Shown here: positions 45,325 through 54,062 of the stretch, in pieces
Numbering within the stretch: the first letter of the stretch is position 1
Layout: each line of letters starts with the position of its first letter
Assembly (NCBI RefSeq): GCF_002210095.1
Contig: NZ_AQQR01000013.1
Span: forward strand, 1 to 64,000
Source of the DNA: Marinibacterium profundimaris
GTDB lineage: Bacteria; Pseudomonadota; Alphaproteobacteria; Rhodobacterales; Rhodobacteraceae
Length of the DNA stretch: 64,000 nt
Reading direction: 5' to 3'
Program-made: the position numbers and the translations under genes
The notes under the pieces: generated by a model
Database searches by the model: none
Told to the model about the DNA's origin: nothing
Seen by the model: only the letters and a program-made list of their open reading frames with translations

Positions 45325-45492
45325 GTGACCCCGTCGGGCGCCGATCGCCCGATGCATTCCCCTACCGGGAGGCTGACCGGCCGCACACTGGTTCCGGCTT
45401 GTCCTTGGAACCCTGATACTGACCGAAGCCGGTGTCGCGACCATCGCCATCGATGTCGCAGCGAGATCCGGCTCGAAGAAACCATCAGGCCG

Positions 45493-45853
45493 CTCGTCAA
45501 GCAATTAAGGAACATGACGAGGAGTTCGATTTCGCCAACGGCGTCGTCATCGATGTCGCCAGCGTCTGTTTCAACTCCGACGGAAACATCGACGCCCCGC
45601 TCGAATTCGATGTCGCCGGCGCGACCTTCCTGGCCGATCCCAGCCTCGTTCTCGATGTCGGTCCGACGATCAGCGTCGGCCGCTGCGGGTTCAAGGCTCG
45701 CGCCGCCGGGCTGGTGCTGGCGGACCCGGTGTCGGCCTGCTCTACAGCTACAGGAAGGAAGTCGACCTGGCCGAATTCGATATCGGCAACGATGCGGTCG
45801 TGGACCTGGATTTCGCCTCCCAGTCGATGGATTTCCGGATCGACATCTCCTGA
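45493..45853 (+). pseudogene. Frameshifted remnant of an unrecognised acidic protein
   Basis: One frame reads an acidic, strand-rich stretch (EEFDFANGVVIDVASVCFNS, continuing through APLEFDVAGATFLADPSL and GPTISVGRCGFKARAAGL) to about 45735. A second frame continues sensibly as VGLLYSYRKEVDLAEFDIGN and SQSMDFRIDIS before a stop at 45851. Switching frame restores coherent coding-type sequence, so a single-base indel near 45725 is likely. No start codon or ribosome site is clear at the front. I do not recognise the family. Confidence 0.45.
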
Positions 45854-46434
45854 CGGTGCCGACCCGGTCGGCGTGGCGCTTTCCGCCGGTGTGGATAGGG
45901 CCAGGGCGGTGTGCGATCCAAACGCAGCGCCTGGCCTCACGCCGTTTGATCCCCGGCGAAGACGCAGGTCCCGTCGCCTGGTTATTCACCGGGAATTCGT
46001 TGAAACCGGCAGCGAGAGTTGGCGTCTCAAGACCCTCAGCGGTCTCAGGACTTGCGAATATCTCTGCAAGGTCCGGGTTCAGGGCGGGACAGGTCAATCC
46101 TCGTCCAGATCCACCAGATGTTGCGTCTGATATGCGTTGCAACCGCATGCAAAAGATTTGAGCGGTTCTTCGGTCTGAGGTCAGGCGCGTCGATTATTCG
46201 CCAGAATATTGCAGTAAGTTTCCAAGAAATGGCACGTCTTCGTTGACAGAAAAGATCTCAAAGTCATGAATGCGTAATCAGACAGAGAGCTTTCGAGTCT
46301 TCGCGCCGGTCGGCCAGCCAGGGCGGTTCGTCGGCGGTCAATTCAATCTGGGCGCTCCGGAAAGGCAGGTCGAAACCGATGCACAGCAAAAGGTACCCCC
46401 TCTGCAGCTTGTCGCCATTGGCGCGGGGCGTGGC
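45854..46434 (+). other. Intergenic region before the TRAP operon
   Basis: About 580 bp without a supportable gene. The stretch 46130-46270 is richer in A and T than the surroundings (for example GATTATTCGCCAGAATATTG) and is the likeliest place for the TRAP promoter. A sequence TGGCACG at 46231 recalls half of a sigma-54 promoter but the matching GC at -12 is missing. No riboswitch was recognised. Confidence 0.35.
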
Positions 46435-47031
46435 ATGACGGAACAATCGACGTGGAGCGATCGCCTCGAGGGGCTGGCACGATGGTGTGCCCGCGCGGGT
46501 GGGGCGCTGATCGCCGTCACCGCGCTGATCATTGCCGGCGATGTCGTCAGCCGGAACATCTTTGGCACCGTCGCCTTCAACGCCTTCGAACTGAGCACCT
46601 ACCTGTTCGCCGCAGCCGTGGCCCTGGGTTTGGCGAGCACGGCACTGAACGGGGCGCATATCCGGATCGACATCGTCCTGCAAAAGCTTCCGCCGGCGCC
46701 AAAGCGGCTCCTGAATTGTCTGGCCTATGTCTCGCTGGCGGTCCTGGCCGTGTGCATGGTGTGGTTCGCCGTTGAGCTGGTGTTGGAAAGTCATGCGCGC
46801 GGCGTGAGGTCCAACTCGGCCATGGCGGTCAAGCTCTACGTCCCCCAGGCGTTCTGGGCGTTGGGGCTATGCGTCTTCGCGCTGGCTGCGATCTGGTTCG
46901 CGGTGCGTTACGCCGTTGCCCTGCTGCGCGGCGATCATCGTCTGGCAGACGGGCTGTCAGCTGCCGGCAATGCCGGGGCAGATCCCGACGAGACGGTTGA
47001 GATATCGGGCGCGCGGGGTGAGGTGACATGA
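46435..47031 (+). CDS. TRAP transporter small membrane subunit (DctQ)
   Basis: A 198-residue membrane protein with four predicted transmembrane segments and the DctQ-type pattern (IAGDVVSRNIFGTVAFNAFE and an AHIRIDIVLQKLP helix). The start at 46435 (MTEQSTWSDRLEG) removes an unlikely 55-residue N-terminal extension and follows a GGGGCG site. Its stop overlaps the large subunit start by ATGA. It links the periplasmic receptor to the transport subunit. Confidence 0.88.
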   Translation: MTEQSTWSDRLEGLARWCARAGGALIAVTALIIAGDVVSRNIFGTVAFNAFELSTYLFAAAVALGLASTALNGAHIRIDIVLQKLPPAPKRLLNCLAYVSLAVLAVCMVWFAVELVLESHARGVRSNSAMAVKLYVPQAFWALGLCVFALAAIWFAVRYAVALLRGDHRLADGLSAAGNAGADPDETVEISGARGEVT

Positions 47032-48317
47032 TCTACCTGCCTCTCGGACTGCTTTTCTTGCTGCTGGCCGCGGGCCTGCCGGTGGCGGTTGTTCTGGCCA
47101 TCCTGTCCCTGGTTCTGGACCAATCGTTTTCGTTCTTTCCGGTGTTGCCGGCGGTGCCGGAGCTGCTGTGGGGCGGGATGACGAATTTCTCGCTGGTGGC
47201 GGTGCCCTTGTTCATCCTGACCGGAGAATTGCTGCTGAGTTCTGGGATCGCGGCGGCGATGTTCGCGGCCATTGACCGGTGGGTGCGCGTGGTCCCGGGC
47301 GGGCTTTTGCACACGATCATCGCCACCAGCGCGCTGTTCTCGGCCACGTCCGGATCCAGTGTCGCTTCGGCGGCAACGATCGGCACCGTCGCGATCCCGC
47401 AGATGAAAGCCGGAGGCTATTCGCCGCCGCTGTTTCTTGGTTCGATCGCGGCGGGCGGTACGTTGGGAATCCTCATTCCACCCTCGATCAATCTGATCAT
47501 CTACGGCGTGCTGGCCGAGGTGTCGATCAGTCGGCTTTACCTCGCCGGGCTGATCCCGGGTGTTCTTCTGGCTTTGCTGTTCTCGGTGATGATCTTCATT
47601 GCCTGCTCCTTGCGAAGCTCGCTGGGTGGACGCCGGGAAAACCGCGCCACCTGGGCGGAAAAGGTGCAGTCGCTGCCCGCGCTGGTGCCGCCGGTGCTGT
47701 TGTTCACGCTGATGGTGGGGGCGATCTATGCGGGTATCGCGACCCCGACCGAGGCCGCGGCGCTTGGCTTCATCGGAGCGCTGGCGCTGTCCGCCTGGCG
47801 GAAAAAGCTGACGGTTCGGGTGCTGATGCTTGCCTTCGAGCGCACGATGAAAACGACCTGCATGGTCATGCTGATCGTCACCGCGGCCCTGGTCCTGAAC
47901 TTTGTCATGGTCAGCGCCGGATTGTCGGTGGCGGTGCAGGATGCGATTTCGGCCATCAATGCCGATCCGATCTACGTGATGCTTGGGATCGTGGTGATCT
48001 ACCTCGTGCTGGGCTGCTTCATGGAGACGCTTTCGCTGATGATCGCCACCACTCCGATCGTGGTGCCGGCGATCGTTGCGCTTGGCTATGACCCGATCTG
48101 GTTTGGCGTGGTCTTCATGCTGCTGATTGAAACGGCGCTTATCACGCCGCCGATCGGGATGAACCTTTTCATCGTCCAGTCGGTGCGTGGCGGGGGCAGT
48201 TTCCGGGACGTGACGCTGGGGGCGGTGCCCTTCGTGTTGATCATCCTGCTGATGATCGCGCTGCTGCTGGCCTGGCCCGGCCTCGCCACCTGGCTGCCCG
48301 AGGCCGTTTCACGATGA
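47028..48317 (+). CDS. TRAP transporter large membrane subunit (DctM)
   Basis: A 429-residue multispanning permease with the DctM motifs SGSSVASAATIGTVAIPQMK and GILIPPSINLIIYGVLAE and a C-terminal LIETALITPPIGMNLF. It performs Na+-driven uptake with the DctP-type receptor encoded next. Normal length, no damage. Confidence 0.93.
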   Translation: MIYLPLGLLFLLLAAGLPVAVVLAILSLVLDQSFSFFPVLPAVPELLWGGMTNFSLVAVPLFILTGELLLSSGIAAAMFAAIDRWVRVVPGGLLHTIIATSALFSATSGSSVASAATIGTVAIPQMKAGGYSPPLFLGSIAAGGTLGILIPPSINLIIYGVLAEVSISRLYLAGLIPGVLLALLFSVMIFIACSLRSSLGGRRENRATWAEKVQSLPALVPPVLLFTLMVGAIYAGIATPTEAAALGFIGALALSAWRKKLTVRVLMLAFERTMKTTCMVMLIVTAALVLNFVMVSAGLSVAVQDAISAINADPIYVMLGIVVIYLVLGCFMETLSLMIATTPIVVPAIVALGYDPIWFGVVFMLLIETALITPPIGMNLFIVQSVRGGGSFRDVTLGAVPFVLIILLMIALLLAWPGLATWLPEAVSR

Positions 48318-48349
48318 TCCTCACGATCCAACCAACAGGAGAGAGAACC

Positions 48350-49390
48350 ATGAAGACCTCTATCGGCGCGGCGATTTGCGCCTGTCTGGGAATGACGTCG
48401 CTGGCGATGGCCCAGGACCTGCCCGAAACCACAATCAAAGTCATCGGCAACCTCAGTTCCAGCACGCAGAGCAAGAAGGTCGAAACGCCTTTCTGGACCG
48501 GCGGCATACAGGACGCATCCGGCGGACAGGTCACGGCGGAGTTCCGGTCCTGGGACCAGCTGGGCCTGAAAGGGCCGGAGGTTTTCGGCCTGCTGTCCAA
48601 GGGCGGCGCGCATGTCGCCACCGCCCAGCTGGGGCATCATTCGGGCAGTGACCCGATCAACGACGGCAACGATCTGGCCGGAATGTCGGCCAGCTTCGAC
48701 GACTTCGCTGCCGCGAGCGAAGCCTTTTTTCCGGTTCTGTCCGACTACTACGCCGACAAGCTGGGCCTGCACCTGATCTCGCTGCAATCCTACCAGAGTC
48801 AGGTGGTATATTGTCGTGAGGCGTTCTCCGGGCTGGCGGACCTGAAGGGGCGCCGGGTCCGGACATCGGGCGCATCGCAGGCGGATTTCATCAATTATAT
48901 TGGTGGCGTCGCGATCAACGTGCCGTTCGGCGACGTGCAGCAATCCCTGGAGCAAGGTGTGATCGACTGCGCCATCACCAGCACCGTGGGGGGCTATACC
49001 TCGCGGTGGTACGAGGGGGCGGATTACATCTATGCCCTGCCGATCAACTTCGGCGCCGGCGCAACCGCCGCGAACCTGGAATGGTGGAACGCGCAGCCCG
49101 ATTCGGTCCGGACCTTCCTGACCGACGAACTAGAGGCCCTGTCCGACGCGATGTGGGTCCAGAACCGGGAAGAGGACGCGATGGGTATTGCATGCAACAC
49201 GTCCGGTCCGTGCGACCTGGGCGAGCCTGCGGGCATGACGCTGGTGGACTTCACAGAGGCGGACGTCGCGTTGCGCAACGAGGCCTTTGTGGCGGCGGTT
49301 TTGCCCGGCTGGATCGAACGCTGCGGCGAGGTCTGTGAAGGCGCTTATGACGACGCACTGGCCAGCGTCACGGGGCTGGCACGTCAATAA
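48350..49390 (+). CDS. TRAP transporter substrate-binding protein (DctP)
   Basis: A 346-residue periplasmic receptor with a signal peptide (about 1-22, ending AMAQ). The Arg that clamps the substrate carboxylate is expected in LKGRRVRTSGASQ, as in most DctP proteins, pointing to an organic acid or amino-acid-like ligand. The start follows AGGAGAG. The two final Cys (CGEVC) and those in CNTSGPC may form disulfides. The substrate cannot be told from sequence. Confidence 0.9.
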   Translation: MKTSIGAAICACLGMTSLAMAQDLPETTIKVIGNLSSSTQSKKVETPFWTGGIQDASGGQVTAEFRSWDQLGLKGPEVFGLLSKGGAHVATAQLGHHSGSDPINDGNDLAGMSASFDDFAAASEAFFPVLSDYYADKLGLHLISLQSYQSQVVYCREAFSGLADLKGRRVRTSGASQADFINYIGGVAINVPFGDVQQSLEQGVIDCAITSTVGGYTSRWYEGADYIYALPINFGAGATAANLEWWNAQPDSVRTFLTDELEALSDAMWVQNREEDAMGIACNTSGPCDLGEPAGMTLVDFTEADVALRNEAFVAAVLPGWIERCGEVCEGAYDDALASVTGLARQ

Positions 49391-49432
49391 ACCCGCTGCC
49401 GGACGGAACCACGTCAGGCAAATCGGCAAGCG

Positions 49433-49765
49433 TCAGCGCGGTTCTGCCCGCTCTGTCGACCAGACTGCGCCGTGACGATAGCGTTTGATGTCGGGCCTCA
49501 CGCATGGATGCCCCCGCTGGATACACCGGCGGGGGCAGGCGTGCGAGGGGTCAGAGCGGGGCAGCTGCGACTTGAGGTAGTCGAAATGCCGGACGGCCAT
49601 GCCGCGATAGGCGATCCAGCCGTCGGCCGTGTTCTGGGCCACCGCATCCGACAGCACCGCCAGCGGCTCGCCCGTCGCGCGGGCCAGGGTCAGCGTCTGC
49701 GCCGCCTTCTCGATGAAGTAGAGATCCTCGGCGCGTCGCGCGATACCGGGGCTCATCCCGTTCAT
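49433..49765 (-). CDS. Small protein of unknown function downstream of dioxygenase remnant
   Basis: A 110-codon frame that starts within the dioxygenase stop (ATGA), so it was once translated with it. The first 70 residues look genuine (MNGMSPGIARRAEDLYFIEK and DAVAQNTADGWIAYRGM), with regular codon use. The tail after LKSQLPRS runs through a hairpin (49510-49536) and is probably read-through after a frameshift. I do not recognise the family. It may now be decayed along with its neighbour. Confidence 0.4.
   Translation of the reverse strand: MNGMSPGIARRAEDLYFIEKAAQTLTLARATGEPLAVLSDAVAQNTADGWIAYRGMAVRHFDYLKSQLPRSDPSHACPRRCIQRGHPCVRPDIKRYRHGAVWSTERAEPR
49510..49536. terminator. GC-rich hairpin between TRAP operon and convergent remnants
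   Basis: GCCCCCGC (49510-49517) pairs with GCGGGGGC (49529-49536) around an 11-nt loop, which can itself extend by CCGG pairing. It sits between the convergent TRAP operon and the dioxygenase debris and could terminate either. There is no T-run on either side. Confidence 0.5.
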
Positions 49766-50544
49766 TTGAAGCGACCCTCGCTGACCAGCGCGCGGCAGGT
49801 CGAGCGCATCTCGGCCCGGTCGGTATAGCTGCCACCCAGTTAGCGCTCGCCGCTTTCGGCGGTGGAGGCGGCGCGGCCATTCATGATGCGATGGTTGTCG
49901 AAGACCATGCATTCGCCGGCCTTCATAAGGAAGGTCATCATGTATTGCTCTTCCTGCAGCATGCTTCCGAAGCGGCAGAAGGCCGGGTACCAGCTATCCG
50001 GAAGCTCCTGGTCCAGATCGGAAACATCCAGCATGCGCTGGCTGATCGTCAGGCCGGACACCTCGCCGTGCTGGTCCAGCTCGATAATGGTCTGGCGCGA
50101 GCGCTTGTCGTAGGTGTCGTGCTCGCTGAAGAACGGCACCGGCACCTCGGAGAGCACCTTGAAACCTTCGGGATCGCGCTTGCGGAAATCATTGGCCACC
50201 GCCGCGCCATCGGCATAAAGGCCGTTGCCCCTTTCGACGGTATTGGTCCGGCAATGCAGGAACTGCACGCCCGGCGCATGTTCCTCGGCCGGCGTATCGG
50301 TGTGCGGCTCCAGCGCCGACGCGGTGTAGGCGGTGTTGGTCGGGTTGATATGCGTCTTCACGTCAAAATACTCGCCGAAGAAGGTCGGACGGATACGGCC
50401 GATCATCTCGGCGGTTTCCGTCAATCCCTCGTCGACGTCGGGCATGTCGGTCAGGATCACGAAGCCCTCGACCAGCATCGCCTCGATCCACTTGGCGCGC
50501 AGCGCGAGATCGGCCAGAAGCGCGGGCTGGCTGAAGCGCGGCAC
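49762..50544 (-). pseudogene. Truncated gamma-butyrobetaine hydroxylase-like dioxygenase (TauD/TfdA fold)
   Basis: The frame carries the Fe/2-oxoglutarate core of the family: HTDTPAEEHAPGVQFLHCR with the HxD pair, and GECMVFDNHRIMNGR with the distal His and the Arg that binds 2-oxoglutarate. Two lesions are visible. The N-terminal domain is absent (the frame begins abruptly near FSQPALLADLAL at 50544), and a TAA interrupts the end (49840-49842) before LGGSYTDRAEMRSTCRALVS resumes to a natural stop at 49762. A C-to-T change of a CAA codon would explain the nonsense codon. Relatives hydroxylate trimethylammonium compounds. Confidence 0.7.
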
Positions 50545-50757
50545 GTCCGGGTAGTGATTCAGGCGGTGCTGGATGGGCGCGTTGTCATGCTGGGCTGGCG
50601 GTCGATCGCCAGCGGCGGGGTGCGCGAGGGCGCCTTGCGGATGTGGCCGGACGGAGAGGTCGACCTGGGCAGCTCGTACTACGTGACAGGTGCCCGGCGG
50701 CAGTCGGGCGCGACGCAGGCCTTCCTGGCCTGTATCACATCGCTGGAAAGCCTTGCT
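50545..50757 (+). pseudogene. C-terminal fragment of a LysR regulator
   Basis: The + strand frame VIQAVLDGRVVMLGWRSIAS followed by SSYYVTGARRQSGATQAFLA matches the end of a LysR effector domain (the region with the usual 'Q.A..G.G..LGW' pattern). It is joined at its left to the dioxygenase fragment and cut at its right by the IS3 left end at 50758. Everything upstream, including the DNA-binding domain, is lost. Confidence 0.55.
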
Positions 50758-51100
50758 CTGTCCCCTGAAAACCGGACCGTTTGAAGCTGGAGTTTTCGGC
50801 TAATCTTTCCTGGCTGGGAGAGGAGCGGAAACGCATGAAAGCATCGAAGTTCACGGAAGCGCAGAAGGCGTTGATCCAGAAGCAGGGGGAACAGGGCACG
50901 CCCGTCGCGGAGATCTGCCGCAAGGCGGGGATCAGCAAGGCGACCGACTTCAACTGGAAAAGAAGTATGGAGGTCTGCTGCCGGACGAGATGCGGCGGCT
51001 GAAGGCGCTCGAGGAGGAGAACACACGGCTGAAGAAGATCGTGGCCGATCTGACCCTCGATCGGGAGATGTTGCAGGACGTGATCCGCCGAAAGCTCTGA
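50758..51100 (+). mobile_element. IS3-family element remnant: left end and frameshifted orfA
   Basis: The left terminal repeat is the same as at 175. orfA starts at 50835 (MKASKFTEAQKALIQKQGE) but a one-base loss at the A-run near 50960 shifts it out of frame after NWKR. Reading on in the next frame restores KKYGGLLPDEMRRLKALEEE and ends REMLQDVIRRKL-stop at 51100, the normal OrfA end. orfB and the right end are absent; large serine recombinase sequence follows directly. The element is inactive. Confidence 0.8.
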
Positions 51101-52622
51101 AGCCCCCTCTCGCGCAAGCCCATCCGCGTCGCCATCTATGCGCGATATTCCAGCGACCTGCAGAACCCGACCTCGATCGAGAACCAGGTGCGGCTCTGTC
51201 GTCAGCACGCGGCACGACAGGATGGCTGGACCGTCGTGCAGGTGTTCGAAGACGTGGCGATCAGCGGCGCGACTCGAGGCCGTCCTGGCTTCGAAGTTCT
51301 GCAGGCCTTCATCGCGGAGGGCGGCTGCGACGTCGTGCTTTTCGAACACCTCGACCGGCTGGCGCGCGACCTCGAGCTGTTGATGCTCTTCTACAAGAAA
51401 GCCAACTACGCCGATGTCGAGATGCACCAGCTTCACCGCGGCAAGCTCGGGATTTTCGATATCGGCATCCTCGGCACCTTCGCCCAGCTGTTCCTGGAAG
51501 AACTCTCGCACAAGACCCGTCGCGGCCTCGTCGGCCGCGTCGAGGCCGGCAAGAACACCGGCGGGCGGGCTTATGGCTATCGTGCCGAGGCCCTACCGCC
51601 CCGGAACGGAAAGTCGGACGGCAGTATCATGCAGATCGACCTGGAGGAGGCGGCGATCGTGCGCCGCATCTTCGAGGAATACGCTGCCGGCAAGTCGCCG
51701 CGACAGATCGCAGCCGAGCTCAATGCGGCCGCGGTCCCTGCACCGCGCGGACGGGGCGATGCAGCGGTCACTGGAAGGCCGACACAATCTACGGTCACCG
51801 CGCACGCGGCACCGGGATCCTCAATAACGAACTCTACATCGGGCGGCACGTCTGGAACCGCCAACGCTATTCCAAGCATCCCGAGACAGGTCGCCGGGTC
51901 TCCAAGCCGAACCCGCCGGAAGAATGGCTCACCACCGAGAAGCCCGACCTGCGTATCATCGACGAGGCGTTGTGGGACAAGGTCAAGGCGCGGCAGGACC
52001 TGATCGACAGCTCCCGCACCCGGGCCGAAGCTGATGGCAAGACCGGCGCCGGAGCGGCACAGAGCGCGCGGCGGCGCAAGTATCTGCTCTCGGGGCTGCT
52101 GACCTGCGGCCAGTGCGGCGGCAATCTCAACGTCGCCGGCAAGGGCGACCGGCGGCGCTACTACTGCGCCAATGCCAAGGAGAAGGGCGAGGCCGTCTGC
52201 ACCGGTATGCCCGGTCTCTCGGAGGCTGACGCCGCCGAGACGATCCTCGGCGGCCTGCGCGAGGGGCGGATGCAAGAGAAAGAATACGAGAAGTTCCGTT
52301 CGAGCTACGTTGCCAAGATGCGCGCCGAGGAGCAGGAAAACGGGCGAGTTCTCCAGCGGCACGATGCGCTGATCCGGGAGGTTGAGAAAGAACACGCGAA
52401 CCTCGTGCGTGCCGTGAAGGAAGGCGGGTTCTCAAACGTGCTGATCGAACAGCTGGAAATGGCAGGCGGGCTTCACACGCTGGTCGAAACGGTTGTCGTC
52501 TCGTGGGACGAGGAAGCGGACCTCCACACAATGGAGATCCGCGGCAAGCTGCTGGAACTATTGAGCTTTGAGAACAGCAAAAAAGGCCGCGACCCTTTCG
52601 GGTGCGGCCTGTTCACTAAAGC

Positions 52623-52644
<22 letters not shown>
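51101..52644 (+). pseudogene. Large serine recombinase, frameshifted
   Basis: N-terminal resolvase domain with the Ser nucleophile in IRVAIYARYSSD, then FEHLDRLARDLELLMLFY, a recombinase domain, a zinc ribbon (CGQCGGNLN to YYCANAKEKGEAVC) and a coiled-coil-rich C terminus. A one-base loss near 51755 (after PRGRG) breaks the frame; the continuation WKADTIYGHRARGTGILNNE is in the next frame. There is no start codon because the 5' end is fused to the IS orfA, in the same frame but after its stop. The last codons run through the tRNA terminator and into the tRNA gene. Such enzymes move phages, SCC-like cassettes and genomic islands. Confidence 0.8.
52579..52609 (-). terminator. Rho-independent terminator of the initiator tRNA gene
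   Basis: On the - strand a GGCCGCACCC stem, a GAAA tetraloop and the complementary arm (one bulged base) are followed by six T residues (52584 down to 52579). It begins 14 nt after the tRNA 3' end. The end of the broken recombinase frame overlaps it on the other strand. Confidence 0.85.
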
Positions 52645-52699
<55 letters not shown>

Positions 52700-52710
52700 C
52701 CAATGGAGCC

Positions 52711-52739
52711 CTGATATGGATGAGCCACGGGAAGCACAA
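52711..52739 (-). promoter_or_regulatory. Probable promoter of the initiator tRNA
   Basis: On the - strand, TTGTGC and TATCAG are separated by 17 bp, close to the sigma-70 consensus, with the -10 element ending 12 bp before the tRNA 5' end. The rest of 52700-52891 shows no gene. Confidence 0.5.
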
Positions 52740-52891
52740 GGGCTCTTCGTGAGGAAACTGTAATCCAGAGCACGGCGTCTTTGCCGGATTCCGCCGCTCC
52801 CGGACCAACCGCACGTCCCCCGCGACAGGATCGCGGACTCATGTCATCGTAGGATTCAAACAGTGAGGTTTGCGTTCAGGAGGTCCCGGTC

Positions 52892-54058
52892 ATGGAACCC
52901 GCCGTCACCCTGCTTCTGGGCACGTCGAAAGGCGCCTTCATCCTGTACAGCGACGCCGCGCGTGACACATGGAAGATGCGCGGGCCGCTCTGCGATCTCT
53001 GGCCGATCAACCATATGGTGGGCGACACGCAGGGCCGCATCTGGGCTGCAGGTGGCAGCAAGTGGCACGGCGCCGGCGTCTGGCGCTCGGCCGACGGAGG
53101 CGAGAGCTGGCGGCTGGCCAAGCTCTCCGATGGCGATGCCGATGCCTTTGCGAGGGACAATCCGGAGCTGGCCGCGACGTTGGGGATGACCCCCACGGCG
53201 CCCGGACCGTTTACCGGCGAAATCGATTCGATATGGTCGCTCTGCGCCGTGCATGGCCGCGTTCTGGCCGGAAGCCGGCCGGCAAATCTCTATAGCAGCA
53301 GCGATGGCGGCGAGAGCTGGGCGCCTGTGTCGGCGCTGAACGACCATCCCTCGCGCGAGAGCTGGATGCCAGGCGGCGCGGGGCTGACCCTGCACACGAT
53401 TGTCGCCCATCCCCGGGACGCCGAAAAGTTCTGGGTCGGGATCTCGACCGCCGGGGTTCTGGCGACGGAGGATGGCGGCCTTAACTGGGATCGGCGCACC
53501 CGCCGCGACAATGCGTGCCGTCGCGCGCCTTCGGACCACCCGGCGGCCGGCACCGACACCGAGGTCGGGATGTGCGTGCACAACATGGTCCGCGCGCCGG
53601 GGCTGGACCGTGACCTGCTTTATCAACAAAACCACCATGGCGTGCTGCGCAGTGGCGATGGCGGGCGCAGCTGGGTCGACCTGACCGAGGGGCTGCCTTC
53701 GACCTTCGGGTTCCCGGTGACGGTGCATCCGCATGATCCGGCGACGCTGTGGGTGATCCCAATGAACGGCGATTCCATCGGACGGTTTCCGCCAGATGCC
53801 TGCGCCCGGGTCTGGCGATCGCGCAATGGCGGCGGCGACTGGATGCCCCTGAGCGACGGGCTGCCGGCCGAGCACTGCTACTTCACCGTGCTGCGTCAGG
53901 CCATGGCCACCGATACGCACGAGGCGCCCGGCATATATTTCGGCACCAATTCCGGCTCGATCTTTGCCTCGACCGATGACGGGGACAGCTGGCGCGAGAT
54001 TGCGCGTCACCTGCCCTCGGTGTTCTCGGTCGACGTGCTGCCACCGCCGACGGGCTAA
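52892..54058 (+). CDS. Asp-box (BNR-type) beta-propeller protein
   Basis: A 388-residue protein with six Asp-box-like repeats of the SxDGGxxW type (for example SADGGESWRL, SSDGGESWAP, TEDGGLNWDR, SGDGGRSWVD, STDDGDSWRE). These occur in sialidase-fold and VPS10/YCF48-type propellers. No signal peptide is seen, so it is probably cytoplasmic, and sialidase catalytic residues were not recognised. It has an AGGAGG ribosome site. It is convergent with the next gene (4 bp apart, around a GGGCTAAGCCC dyad). Function unknown beyond the fold. Confidence 0.82.
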   Translation: MEPAVTLLLGTSKGAFILYSDAARDTWKMRGPLCDLWPINHMVGDTQGRIWAAGGSKWHGAGVWRSADGGESWRLAKLSDGDADAFARDNPELAATLGMTPTAPGPFTGEIDSIWSLCAVHGRVLAGSRPANLYSSSDGGESWAPVSALNDHPSRESWMPGGAGLTLHTIVAHPRDAEKFWVGISTAGVLATEDGGLNWDRRTRRDNACRRAPSDHPAAGTDTEVGMCVHNMVRAPGLDRDLLYQQNHHGVLRSGDGGRSWVDLTEGLPSTFGFPVTVHPHDPATLWVIPMNGDSIGRFPPDACARVWRSRNGGGDWMPLSDGLPAEHCYFTVLRQAMATDTHEAPGIYFGTNSGSIFASTDDGDSWREIARHLPSVFSVDVLPPPTG

Positions 54059-54062
54059 GCCC

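Noticed and set aside
46231-46248. Sigma-54 promoter before the TRAP operon
   Set aside because: TGGCACG matches the -24 element but the GC at -12 is absent at the required distance.
46270-46434. Longer N terminus for the TRAP small subunit
   Set aside because: The additional 55 residues precede the first membrane helix with no family similarity; ATG at 46435 gives normal length.
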